DNA of 59,776 bases from Acidiferrobacterales bacterium. GTDB lineage: Bacteria > Pseudomonadota > Gammaproteobacteria > Arenicellales > JAJDZL01. This document shows, piece after piece, positions 8,970-17,287 of this stretch. The notes below the pieces were generated by a model, which was not told the DNA's origin, ran no database searches, and saw nothing but the letters and a program-made list of their open reading frames with translations. The translations under genes and the position numbers were made by a program. The DNA is taken from the NCBI GenBank assembly GCA_028820695.1, contig JAPPIB010000048.1, forward strand, positions 1 through 59,776. The letters are read 5' to 3'. Each line of letters begins with the position of its first letter. The stretch's first letter is position 1.

Positions 8970-9013
8970 ATTTTACCGAATTCGAAATTTATAAATTTCG
9001 ATACTGGTAAAAT
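8970..9013. repeat. 44-base interrupted palindrome between dsrE and bepA
   Basis: ATTTTACC and GGTAAAAT form perfect outer arms. Inside them lies a perfect 20-base palindrome, separated from the arms by four unpaired bases on each side. The centre is strongly AT-rich against its surroundings. It sits in the divergent promoter region about 70 bases upstream of dsrE and a similar distance upstream of bepA. It could be an operator for a dimeric regulator, a cruciform-forming site, or the stem of a short RNA. Confidence 0.8.
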
Positions 9014-9129
9014 TTAGACATTACCGCTGACTTCAGTGCTTTACGACCTGCGTTGGCCACCACACCCGAATTCTTTGCGGAGACTCACCAATCAAGATCA
9101 AGACAACCAGACTGATCATCCTGCTTTCC

Positions 9130-10518
9130 GTGTTCGGCATCGTTTCGTGGCTTTTACCCCATGCGTCCGAACAGACACATGCACAATCAGCAAATATGTT
9201 CAAGTCCAAGCGGCTTGAACGGGAGAGCCGATATTTTCTGAATTTGGTTCGCAAATCTGTCGACCTGTCCGACGATACGCAGATCAACACCTATGTATAC
9301 GATCTGGCGAGGAAACTCGCAAGCAACTCAAACATGGACTCCGACCCGCTCAGTTACCATGTCGCGGTCGACTCGGCAATCAACGCTTTTGCCGGCCCCG
9401 GTGCCACGTTTTTCATCAATACCGGCATCATTGAGGCAGCTGGCAACGAAGGTCAGCTGGCTTCTGTAATCGCGCACGAGCTTGCACATCACAAACAAGA
9501 CCATCTGCTGAGATTGAGCGAGGACCACCAAGCCACTTTCCTACCGTCTGTGCTGCTCATTCTGGCCGGAATCGCAGCAGGCGGAGATGAAGGGATTGCG
9601 GTGGCTGCAGGCGCTCAGGCAGCACGGGTGGAATCGATCATTGACCATACCTTGAGCTACGAACGGGAGGCTGACGCAGTGGGTCTTCAGATTCTGACTG
9701 CGTCCGGATACAGTCCGCTCGATGCCAGGGATTTCATGCTTGTGATGGAAAAGGAGATCCGCGAACAGGGTGCCATACAAAGCAATATCCATAATACCCA
9801 CCCCATCACGCCTGAAAGAATTGCCAGTTTTGAAGCCAGAGTCAAAAAATACAAGAATATTCCCGAACCACAGATGTCGGAAGATTTTCATTTTGTCAGG
9901 AATCGGGTCAAAGTTCTCTTCGAGTGGGAGCCGAATAAAACTTATAGGTATTTCGAGAGCAGATTGACAGCTGGCAGTGAAATTGAACAAGTCGCCGCCC
10001 AATACGGTTATGCCCTGTCGCTGGCCAAAGATGGGCAAGTCGAAGCGGCACGCAATATTCTTTCCTCGCTCCGAAGTCGTCTGCCGAATAATGTCTGGCT
10101 GCTGAAAGCAGAGGCCGAAATCATGTTGGACTCCCATGAATTTGAATCCGCCAGATTACTGCTTGAGGAAACTGCCCTGGGACCGGAGCCTGACAGTGCT
10201 GTTGTCGAACTGTACACACGGGCGCTATTGCGATCGGATGACTCGCACGGGGCAAACCGGTACATCAGAAAACATATTCAGAGGTTTCCCGATAATCTGC
10301 AGCTGTACAAGTTACAGGCCGAAGTGGCACAGAAAGCCGGTGAGTTACTGACAGGTTACCTCGCAAGAGCCGAATATCTTTTTCGGCTAGGAAGCCTGAG
10401 CGAGGCAATGAGCACTCTGAAAACCGCCCAAACAACGGCTGACGACTTCTACTCCAGAGAAGTCATCAAGGAGAAAATCAACATCATCGGCAAGGAGATC
10501 AGCTGGCGGGAGAAGTGA
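9130..10518 (+). CDS. bepA: BepA-type periplasmic M48 metalloprotease with TPR repeats
   Basis: BepA (YfgC) checks LptD folding and degrades stalled outer-membrane proteins. The zinc site VIAHELAHHK and the downstream glutamate in YEREADAVGL are intact. The M48 domain (about 30-260) is followed by tetratricopeptide-like helices to the end. The GTG used here cuts into the signal peptide. In frame, the upstream codons read IKIKTTRLIILLSV, beginning with ATC at 9091 eight bases after GGAG, which would give a complete signal peptide. The true start may therefore be a rare ATC codon. Confidence 0.9.
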   Translation: MFGIVSWLLPHASEQTHAQSANMFKSKRLERESRYFLNLVRKSVDLSDDTQINTYVYDLARKLASNSNMDSDPLSYHVAVDSAINAFAGPGATFFINTGIIEAAGNEGQLASVIAHELAHHKQDHLLRLSEDHQATFLPSVLLILAGIAAGGDEGIAVAAGAQAARVESIIDHTLSYEREADAVGLQILTASGYSPLDARDFMLVMEKEIREQGAIQSNIHNTHPITPERIASFEARVKKYKNIPEPQMSEDFHFVRNRVKVLFEWEPNKTYRYFESRLTAGSEIEQVAAQYGYALSLAKDGQVEAARNILSSLRSRLPNNVWLLKAEAEIMLDSHEFESARLLLEETALGPEPDSAVVELYTRALLRSDDSHGANRYIRKHIQRFPDNLQLYKLQAEVAQKAGELLTGYLARAEYLFRLGSLSEAMSTLKTAQTTADDFYSREVIKEKINIIGKEISWREK

Positions 10519-10566
10519 CACACATGCCCGCGCAATCTGCCTGATTTCAGGTTGGAAGACATAACG

Positions 10567-11127
10567 ATGCCCCGTCGATACAAGAATGCGAAATTTGCCT
10601 GGGCGCTGACCGGCTCCGGCCACGACCTCAAGGAGTGCCTCGATTTTCTGATTGAACTGACAGATGTCGATGTTTTCTTGAGCAAGGCAGTCGAAGAGGT
10701 GCTCGTGATGTACAAATACATCGATCGACTGCGAGATGCCAAGATCCGCCTGTTCCATGACTCAACTGCCAGCGCGGTCCCAGTCGGCCAGTTCTACGAA
10801 GGAAACTACCATACGCTCGTCGTAGCGCCGGCAACGTCCAATACCGTAGCAAAGTGCGTAGCCGGGATTTCGGACACCCTGGTGACCAATGTTTTCGCGC
10901 AGGCAGGCAAATGCCGAATCCCGATCATCGTCTATGCCTGTGACACCGAACCGATCGTGATCACGCCGGCTCCCGGCAAGATGGTGACGGTCTATCCCCG
11001 TGAAGTTGATCTTGAATGCGCCAGGAAAATCGGTGAATTCGAAAATACAACTTCGACAACAGACTTGAAAGATCTGCAACATGCTGTATTGCACAGGGTG
11101 GAATGCCTGACCGAATCCTATTCGTAA
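10567..11127 (+). CDS. Archaeoflavoprotein AfpA-like flavoprotein (H4MPT-associated)
   Basis: The product of about 186 residues has the flavoprotein fold of the PanC/UbiX superfamily: FAWALTGSGHDLKECLDFL at the start, then the flavin-binding VAPATSNTVAKCVAGISDTLVTN. AfpA/Orf19-like proteins occur in H4MPT gene clusters of methylotrophs and methanogens, where a role in dihydromethanopterin reduction has been proposed. That assignment rests on the two downstream genes. The ATG at MPRRYKNAK is preferred over an upstream TTG. It overlaps the next gene by 25 bases. Confidence 0.75.
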   Translation: MPRRYKNAKFAWALTGSGHDLKECLDFLIELTDVDVFLSKAVEEVLVMYKYIDRLRDAKIRLFHDSTASAVPVGQFYEGNYHTLVVAPATSNTVAKCVAGISDTLVTNVFAQAGKCRIPIIVYACDTEPIVITPAPGKMVTVYPREVDLECARKIGEFENTTSTTDLKDLQHAVLHRVECLTESYS

Positions 11128-12503
11128 CGGGGAAACTGGCGCACTCGAGTCTGCAACGCACGATGGACGGCATCAGTTCCGAGGCGTTCTCGTATGAGAT
11201 CCGACCGCTGGGTGTCAGCGTGGCAGCGCTGATTTCCGAAAGCATTCTGATGCGACGGCTGGACGCGGTTGACTCGTTCGACATGGTCATGCTGCCCGGC
11301 CTGTGCGCAGGAAATGTCGAACGCCTGTCGGATCACTTCGGCGTCAACGTTGTCAAGGGACCCAAGGAACTGAAGGATCTGCCGGAATACTTCGGCGCAC
11401 AGTCTCGTAAAGCCTCGCTTGACCATCATTCTGTATTGATTTTCGCTGAAATTGTCGACGCTCCGAATCTGCCCATCGATCAGATTGTCGAATTGGCAAG
11501 GACTTATCAGGATTCAGGTGCAGATGTTATCGATCTTGGATGCTTGCCAGGGCAGGATTTTCAGCACTTGGAGGAATCGGTCAGAGAACTCAAGCACAAA
11601 GGATTCAAAGTCAGTGTCGATTCACTTGACGATCAGGAACTGGTGCGCGGCGGTCAGGCGGGTGCCGACTACCTGCTGAGTCTGTCGGAAAGCTCGTTGT
11701 GGATTGCTGATGAAGTCGATAGCATCCCGGTTGTGATTCCCGATGCTGACACGGGCGTCGAGTCTCTTTACCGATCAATCGACACGCTCGGCGAGAGGGG
11801 AAGGAATTTTCTGGCGGATTCGATTCTAAATCCAATCCACTTCGGCTTTGTCCGGTCCATTGTCCAATATCAGGAGTTACGCTTGCGATATCCCGAAGTT
11901 CCAATCATGATCGGAACCGGAAACATCACTGAACTGACCGAAGCGGACACAATCGGCATGACAGCCTTGCTGGCGGGAATCGCGTCTGAATTGGACGCGA
12001 GCGCAATACTGACTACTGAGGTGAGCGGACATGCGAGAACGGCTGTCGCCGAAGCCGACCTGGCACGTCGGATCATGTACGCCGCAAAACAGGATTCGAG
12101 CTTGCCTCAGCATTACAGTGATGGCTTGCTTGCGCTACATGAGAAAAAACCGTTTCCGACTCCGGCCGCAGAGATCAGGGAATTGGCGCAGATGATCAAG
12201 GATCCCAGTTTTCGGATTCAGGTCAGCGACAACGGTGTGCACATCTTCAACCGCGACGGAATATGGGAATCCACCGATCCTTTCGAGCTGTTCCCTCATC
12301 TGAAAGTGGACAATGACGGATCGCACGCATTCTATCTCGGCGTAGAACTCACCAAGGCGCAAATTGCCTGGCAGTTGGGAAAACGCTATATTCAGGATCG
12401 GGCACTGAACTGGGGTTGCCTGCTTCGCGCAGAACAGGACGATGATGAATATCAGACACCCCGCTCAACACAGCAATCGAACAAGGAAACTGACGCGTCA
12501 TGA
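11103..12503 (+). CDS. DUF6513, dihydropteroate-synthase-like protein (H4MPT biosynthesis)
   Basis: This 466-residue protein matches the Orf20/MJ0107 type found in methylotroph C1 clusters. An N-terminal domain (PDRILFVTGKLAHSSL) is followed by a dihydropteroate-synthase-like TIM barrel, with ADVIDLGCLPG, GFKVSVDSLD, NPIHFGFVRSI and ILTTEVSGHARTA. It is thought to act in methanopterin-specific pterin assembly; no exact reaction is claimed here. It starts inside the AfpA-like gene and overlaps the DUF447 gene by four bases (ATGA), so the three are translationally coupled. Confidence 0.82.
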   Translation: MPDRILFVTGKLAHSSLQRTMDGISSEAFSYEIRPLGVSVAALISESILMRRLDAVDSFDMVMLPGLCAGNVERLSDHFGVNVVKGPKELKDLPEYFGAQSRKASLDHHSVLIFAEIVDAPNLPIDQIVELARTYQDSGADVIDLGCLPGQDFQHLEESVRELKHKGFKVSVDSLDDQELVRGGQAGADYLLSLSESSLWIADEVDSIPVVIPDADTGVESLYRSIDTLGERGRNFLADSILNPIHFGFVRSIVQYQELRLRYPEVPIMIGTGNITELTEADTIGMTALLAGIASELDASAILTTEVSGHARTAVAEADLARRIMYAAKQDSSLPQHYSDGLLALHEKKPFPTPAAEIRELAQMIKDPSFRIQVSDNGVHIFNRDGIWESTDPFELFPHLKVDNDGSHAFYLGVELTKAQIAWQLGKRYIQDRALNWGCLLRAEQDDDEYQTPRSTQQSNKETDAS

Positions 12504-13060
12504 TTCATGAAGTTGTCGTGACGACTGTCAATGAACATGGGGCGGTTCACATCGCGCCGATGGGAATCTGGACCGAGGACGGATTCACGGTCATCGCACC
12601 ATTCAAGCCATCGCAGACGCTAACCAATGTTGAATTGACCGGCGTGGCGGTGGTGAACGTTACAGATGACGTACGGTTGTTCGCAGGGTGTGTGACAGGA
12701 AGAAGTGATTGGCCGGTCTACCCGGCCACCATGGTCAATGGAAATGTCCTTGATGCTTCGATCTCACACAACGAACTCAGGGTCGTCAAGAAAGCAGACG
12801 ATGAACTTCGCCCGAGAATCTACATGATCGAGGTGCATAATGCTGTCACACGGGCATTCCGCGGTTTCAACCGTGCACAGGCAGCGATCATCGAAGCTTC
12901 AGTGCTTGTCAGCCGACTTGACATGCTGCCGGCGGAAAAGATAGATGCTGAGATGGAGTATCTTTCGATTGCCGTCGAAAAAACCTCAGGCGCAAAGGAG
13001 AAGGAGGCCTGGCAGTGGCTGGTCGAGGCGATCGAGAACTTTCGACAGGAGTCGGACTGA
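12500..13060 (+). CDS. DUF447 family protein (H4MPT-associated)
   Basis: A 186-residue protein beginning MIHEVVVTTVNEHGAVHIAP. DUF447 adopts a split-barrel, flavin-reductase-like fold. Motifs typical of the family are APMGIW, PFKPSQTLTNV and RAFRGFNRAQAAIIEASVL. In methylotroph C1 clusters this is Orf22. An ATP-grasp gene (Orf21) commonly lies between Orf20 and Orf22 in those clusters and is missing here. Convergent with folK-folP, 24 bases away. Confidence 0.83.
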   Translation: MIHEVVVTTVNEHGAVHIAPMGIWTEDGFTVIAPFKPSQTLTNVELTGVAVVNVTDDVRLFAGCVTGRSDWPVYPATMVNGNVLDASISHNELRVVKKADDELRPRIYMIEVHNAVTRAFRGFNRAQAAIIEASVLVSRLDMLPAEKIDAEMEYLSIAVEKTSGAKEKEAWQWLVEAIENFRQESD

Positions 13061-13084
13061 TCGCGAGATTCGGATTCTCCAGGA

Positions 13085-14392
13085 CTACACCGTGTTACCC
13101 AGCAAGTGTGCCCAGCTCAGGTAAGCACGGATGTGGGAATTGATGTCGTGAACACGCAGAATATCGACCGACTGCGAGCACAACTGAATCGATGCGCCGA
13201 CTGTCTCAGGATCCGATTGAGAACTCTCCCGTGAGGAAAACGTCTTAAGGAAACTCTTGCGCGAATGACCGATCAGCAGCCGGAAACCGTGGCTGCGCAA
13301 ACGTCTGACAGAGCGCATCAGTCGCAGCGACTGCAGACTGCTCTTGCCGAACCCTATTCCGGGATCAATGATAACCCTGCTCAAGTCAAGACCCACTTTG
13401 TCCCAGGTTCGCTGTCTCTCCTCCAACCAGGCCTCAAACACCTCACAGGCGTCTGAATCCGGATCAATGCTTCTCGATGGATCCACGGGAATTGAAACGC
13501 TATGCATCGCGACAAAGGTACAGTCGCTGGACTTTGCCAGATCAAGCATTTCGACCCGACCGAGACCGCCGACATCATTGATGACGTCGACACCGCTTTG
13601 TACTGCTTTGAGGGCCGTTTCCGGATGATAGGTATCGATACTGATCTGTGGCGGGAACAGACAGGACTCACAGACTCCCAGGACCGATTCCAGAGCGGGT
13701 GACAACCGGTTCCACTCCTCTTCGTGCGAGACGGGAGTCGCGTTCGGGCGGGTCGATTCGGCACCAAGGTCGATTATGCCGGCACCGTCCTCAATCATCT
13801 GTTCCACAGTACTGCCGACTTTGTCCGGATCGCAGTGAATACCGCCATCTGAGAAAGAATCCGGGGTCAGGTTGACTATTCCCATCCAAAGTGGGATATG
13901 GAAGATATCGGATCTCTCACAGCTCAGTTCGAGAACTGACTTGGCCCGCATCCCGGGAAATCGAAAATCGGGTTTCATGTGAACCAATGGTGAAAGAACA
14001 TAAGGCTTCAGATACACCTCTGCGTCAGGCAACGTTGTTCCGTCGAATTGAAAGACCTCGTCTCCCCATGACACAAGATCGATATCCAGGTCACGAGGCG
14101 CCCAACGACTATGGGGGTCCTTCGTACCTGTTGCCGACTGGATCTTCTTCGTCAGATTTGAGAATGAATCCAAATCCAATGACGTGCTGCCCTGGACGAC
14201 CAGATTGAGGTAGGGACGATTCCACTGCGATGGTGAGTTCGGAGGAAGCAGAGCCGGGGACTCGACAACCGGAGAGGTCCGATTGCTCAGGAATCCGGCA
14301 TCCTTCAGGCGTACCAGTCCCTCGTGCAACGAGCCCCTGCGGTCTCCCTTGTTGGAACCCAAACTGAGTATGACATCCGACGTCCTTGCCAT
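13085..14392 (-). CDS. Fused FolK-FolP: HPPK and dihydropteroate synthase
   Basis: One 435-residue chain joins two consecutive folate-pathway enzymes. Residues about 1-150 are HPPK: SLGSNKGDR and the signature RWAPRDLDIDLVSW. Residues about 165-430 are dihydropteroate synthase: MGIVNLTPDSFSDGG, IDLGAESTRP, VINDVGGLG, DPGIGFGKS and LLIGHSRKSF. All key loops are intact, so both activities are likely. Most gammaproteobacteria carry the two as separate genes. It is 27 bases downstream of a pterin carbinolamine dehydratase gene, so the operon is devoted to pterins. Confidence 0.92.
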   Translation of the reverse strand: MARTSDVILSLGSNKGDRRGSLHEGLVRLKDAGFLSNRTSPVVESPALLPPNSPSQWNRPYLNLVVQGSTSLDLDSFSNLTKKIQSATGTKDPHSRWAPRDLDIDLVSWGDEVFQFDGTTLPDAEVYLKPYVLSPLVHMKPDFRFPGMRAKSVLELSCERSDIFHIPLWMGIVNLTPDSFSDGGIHCDPDKVGSTVEQMIEDGAGIIDLGAESTRPNATPVSHEEEWNRLSPALESVLGVCESCLFPPQISIDTYHPETALKAVQSGVDVINDVGGLGRVEMLDLAKSSDCTFVAMHSVSIPVDPSRSIDPDSDACEVFEAWLEERQRTWDKVGLDLSRVIIDPGIGFGKSSLQSLRLMRSVRRLRSHGFRLLIGHSRKSFLKTFSSRESSQSDPETVGASIQLCSQSVDILRVHDINSHIRAYLSWAHLLGNTV

Positions 14393-14419
14393 GATGAACA
14401 GGAAGGTACTGCGTTGGGG

Positions 14420-14824
14420 CTACTGGTCGTTCTCGACGTCGTAGCGAATATATCGAAATCGCTGATCCGCGGGCGTTCCTTCAAGGGCGCTGTCTTCGAG
14501 ACCCGGTTGCCAATGGACAAACTCCTCGATTTTCTTGGCGAGCTCAAAGTCCTTTTCGGTCACCCCTTTGGCCGCATGATTCATCAGCTTGACGATGACA
14601 AAGGCGTAAGAGGCGGAGATGTCGGGGTGATGCCAAGCCGCTTCAGCAAGGTGACCGACAGCATTGATGACCATCAGCGTCCCCTTCCACCCCATCGTTC
14701 GGTATTTCCTGCGAATCCAACCGTTCTCGTAGTACCAATGAGGCAGCTCTTCGGCGAGTCGCCTCTCAATGGTCGCTTGGTCGAACGTCTCGTCTTGTCT
14801 TCGATCGGTCGTCTCATCAGACAT
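14420..14824 (-). CDS. Pterin-4a-carbinolamine dehydratase family protein
   Basis: The product of about 134 residues has the PCD active-site pattern AAWHHPDISASY, then a His 10-12 residues later and the K-x-F-x-LA end motif (EKDFELAKKIE). PCDs dehydrate 4a-hydroxy-tetrahydropterins. In methylotrophs a PCD homologue is needed for dephospho-H4MPT synthesis. No aromatic amino-acid hydroxylase is nearby, which favours the cofactor-synthesis role. The ATG is preceded by a good GGAG. The gene continues into folK-folP. Confidence 0.85.
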   Translation of the reverse strand: MSDETTDRRQDETFDQATIERRLAEELPHWYYENGWIRRKYRTMGWKGTLMVINAVGHLAEAAWHHPDISASYAFVIVKLMNHAAKGVTEKDFELAKKIEEFVHWQPGLEDSALEGTPADQRFRYIRYDVENDQ

Positions 14825-15018
14825 TTTTCTTCTCCTGAATTGGTGACATTTCCCCGCCAGAGATGGCCGGTCAGCTGTTTCAAATGTTAACAAATTTACT
14901 GGGGCAGGCGCAATTTGATGTGTCCTCGTTCGCCAAATGCGAACCAATTCCGAACCGCCCCCGAATCCAGGCTGCCAATGCGCCGAATCCTGAGAAAAAC
15001 AGATGTGATTACACCGAT

Positions 15019-15618
15019 TCATGACACGCGAAATGAGAACCCTGGCCGGAGATTTCCCAAGAAACTTTGGACAAACCGAAAAGTCAGCCCCCAAATCACC
15101 CGATTATCGTCGGGAGCCACACGAAGTCCGGGAAACACACCTTCATAGTCCCGCGGTCGAAAGGCTGCGATGAAGTTTTTGGGATCGAGCATCCAGTCGA
15201 TCGGAATCCAGATCGTGTCGTGAACTTCCGAATTGGGCTGTATCCGCACATTTTTCTCCAATTCAAACGCATGGCACGATACGACAAGCCCGTGAGCCGG
15301 ACTGTTCGGCGGCGCTACAAGATCGTCAAGACATCCGATATTCAATTCTGGATTCAGGCTGATACCGACTTCTTCGTGCGTTTCCCGAAGTGTGGTCTGC
15401 ATCGAGCTTCTGTCACACGGGTCTGTCTTACCGCCTGGAAACGCCATCTGACCTGACCAAGGATCGTCAGTTCGCCGTGATCTCTCAATGAACAAAACCT
15501 CAGCACCTTGAACATGCTGGCGCAAAATCAGTGCGACTGCCGCTGTTCTCCGACCCGCCCGGTCCACAAGGGTCGGCTGATAACAGAGCATCAGTCTTCT
15601 GACTTCGGCAAGTTCCAC
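15019..15618 (-). CDS. Nudix CoA pyrophosphatase-like protein (NudL/YeaB type)
   Basis: A 199-residue Nudix hydrolase. The CoA-pyrophosphatase-type sequence FIERSRRTDDPWSGQMAFPG precedes the Nudix box. The box starts GGKTDPCD and ends LRETHEEVGI, with the one-residue longer spacing usual in this subfamily. The likely role is clearing oxidised CoA or acyl-CoA. It is about 190 bases upstream of the PCD gene on the same strand, so co-transcription is possible but not certain. Confidence 0.86.
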   Translation of the reverse strand: MELAEVRRLMLCYQPTLVDRAGRRTAAVALILRQHVQGAEVLFIERSRRTDDPWSGQMAFPGGKTDPCDRSSMQTTLRETHEEVGISLNPELNIGCLDDLVAPPNSPAHGLVVSCHAFELEKNVRIQPNSEVHDTIWIPIDWMLDPKNFIAAFRPRDYEGVFPGLRVAPDDNRVIWGLTFRFVQSFLGNLRPGFSFRVS

Positions 15619-15845
15619 TGAATCGGCCTCAACACACAGACCCAGGTCGATCTCGATGTTCCCACGGCAATGAGAAGGAACCTGCCGATAACGAATCGAA
15701 GACTATCACTTCCCGAATGCTGGATATTGGACAATCTGCCGCAATGTTATCTGACGATCGCAACAAAGTCCGGAATTGCGCGGCTGACACCTCGAAACCC
15801 CAATCAGTGCCAAGTCACCCAGGGTAAACTGATTTTCGGTTCCTG

Positions 15846-17072
15846 TCACTTCAGCACTCCGGACTGAACCATCCGATGAAATCCATCGCGTGTCTGAGGC
15901 GACTTGATTCCGAGCAGGCTGCTCCCAATCTGGGTTTTCAGAATCTGTGCTGTGCCGCCGCCGATCGTAAACATCCTTACGTCCCGGAACATTCGCTCCA
16001 GCGGCTCCTGATCACCGTATCCTCGTGCACCGAACATCTGCAAGGAGTCACTGACCACCTGGATGGCTGTCTCCGACGCGAACAGTTTCGCCCGGGCAGC
16101 TGAAAGCATGTCAGGAAAAGGACTTCCATTCGATCCGCCAGACCGGGCAGCTTCGTGCAGTAACAGCCTGGACGCATGCACCGAGGCATCCATCTGCGCG
16201 ATCATCCACTGCAACCCCTGGAACTCAGCGATCGGTCGTCCGAATTGATGGCGGGTTTTCAGATAGCGCTTGGCATGGTCCAACGCGCCGGCCGCAACCC
16301 CCATCGCGATGGTTCCCGCACCGACCCTCTGGCTGTTATAGGCACTCATCAATTCGGCGAATCCCCGACGCAAACCGGACGGTGTTCTCAGCATGAATCT
16401 TGCGTCAACCTTAAGATCATCGAATCGCAGACGGGCCTCGGGCATGCCCCGCAATCCAAGTGTGTTTTCTCGTCCCTCAACGGTAAATCCTTTCGGATTG
16501 ATGCCCATCTCAGGATCGCGGTGCACAATGAACGCTCCGATTCCCAGACTTTTCCCATCGGGGTCTTCCACGCGCGCAAATATCAGATACAGTTTTGAAA
16601 CACCTCCACCCGTTATCCAATGCTTGACGCCATTGATCAGGTATTCATCACCTGCTTTCCGTGCTGTCGTCTGCATTTCGTTCGCTGCGCTGCCTGCTTC
16701 CGGTTCGGTGATGCAGATTGCCGGTTTATCGCCAGCCAGCACAATCGGTGCACAGTAGCTCTTCTGAAAATCATCGCCATAGGCCATGATCGCGCTGATT
16801 CCTCCCATGTTGGACTCGACTGCAATCCGTGCGCTGAGTGTACAGGCCTTGGCAATTTCCTCCACCACGACGACTGTATCGTAAAAGGATGCGGAGCGAC
16901 CGCCATACCCCGCTGGGATCGTCATTCCCATCAATCCGGCATCCACCAGATCGCTGATGTTCTCCCAGCAATAGGTCTGCGTCTGATCCCATTTTGCGGC
17001 TCTGGGAGCAAACTTTGCAGCAAGTTCCCTGGCGATGGTCCTGAACTCTTCGGTTCGATCCGGTCGACTCAT
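15846..17072 (-). CDS. Acyl-CoA dehydrogenase-fold enzyme, resembling 3-sulfinopropionyl-CoA desulfinase
   Basis: The 408-residue chain has the acyl-CoA dehydrogenase architecture, with flavin-binding ITEPEAGSAAN and HWITGGGVS and the C-terminal QMFGARGYGDQEPLER. Both positions that supply the catalytic glutamate are changed. The medium-chain site YEGT reads GGGT (Gly371), and the isovaleryl site in helix G reads YNSQR (Gln247). Arg82 lies in TLSARIAVES. In 3-sulfinopropionyl-CoA desulfinase, as I recall, a Gln near 246 replaces the base and an Arg near 84 is invariant. This suggests desulfination rather than alpha,beta-dehydrogenation. Substrate unproven. Confidence 0.8.
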   Translation of the reverse strand: MSRPDRTEEFRTIARELAAKFAPRAAKWDQTQTYCWENISDLVDAGLMGMTIPAGYGGRSASFYDTVVVVEEIAKACTLSARIAVESNMGGISAIMAYGDDFQKSYCAPIVLAGDKPAICITEPEAGSAANEMQTTARKAGDEYLINGVKHWITGGGVSKLYLIFARVEDPDGKSLGIGAFIVHRDPEMGINPKGFTVEGRENTLGLRGMPEARLRFDDLKVDARFMLRTPSGLRRGFAELMSAYNSQRVGAGTIAMGVAAGALDHAKRYLKTRHQFGRPIAEFQGLQWMIAQMDASVHASRLLLHEAARSGGSNGSPFPDMLSAARAKLFASETAIQVVSDSLQMFGARGYGDQEPLERMFRDVRMFTIGGGTAQILKTQIGSSLLGIKSPQTRDGFHRMVQSGVLK

Positions 17073-17287
17073 CTGCTGGCCTTTGTACCTGATTGGAATT
17101 CGGATGATTGAAACGATAACGCTATTGTAATTTCACTGCCGGTTGATTTGTTGGGCTCAAGTTTCAATCTGTCGGTGGTATTATTTACCGACAATCCGGA
17201 CTGTCAGGATTTGTGCCGACAGCCAAGCTTCCGGCAGCTGGAAGCCTATCCAACGAGAAACGATCTAATTCCATTATTAATGCGCAA

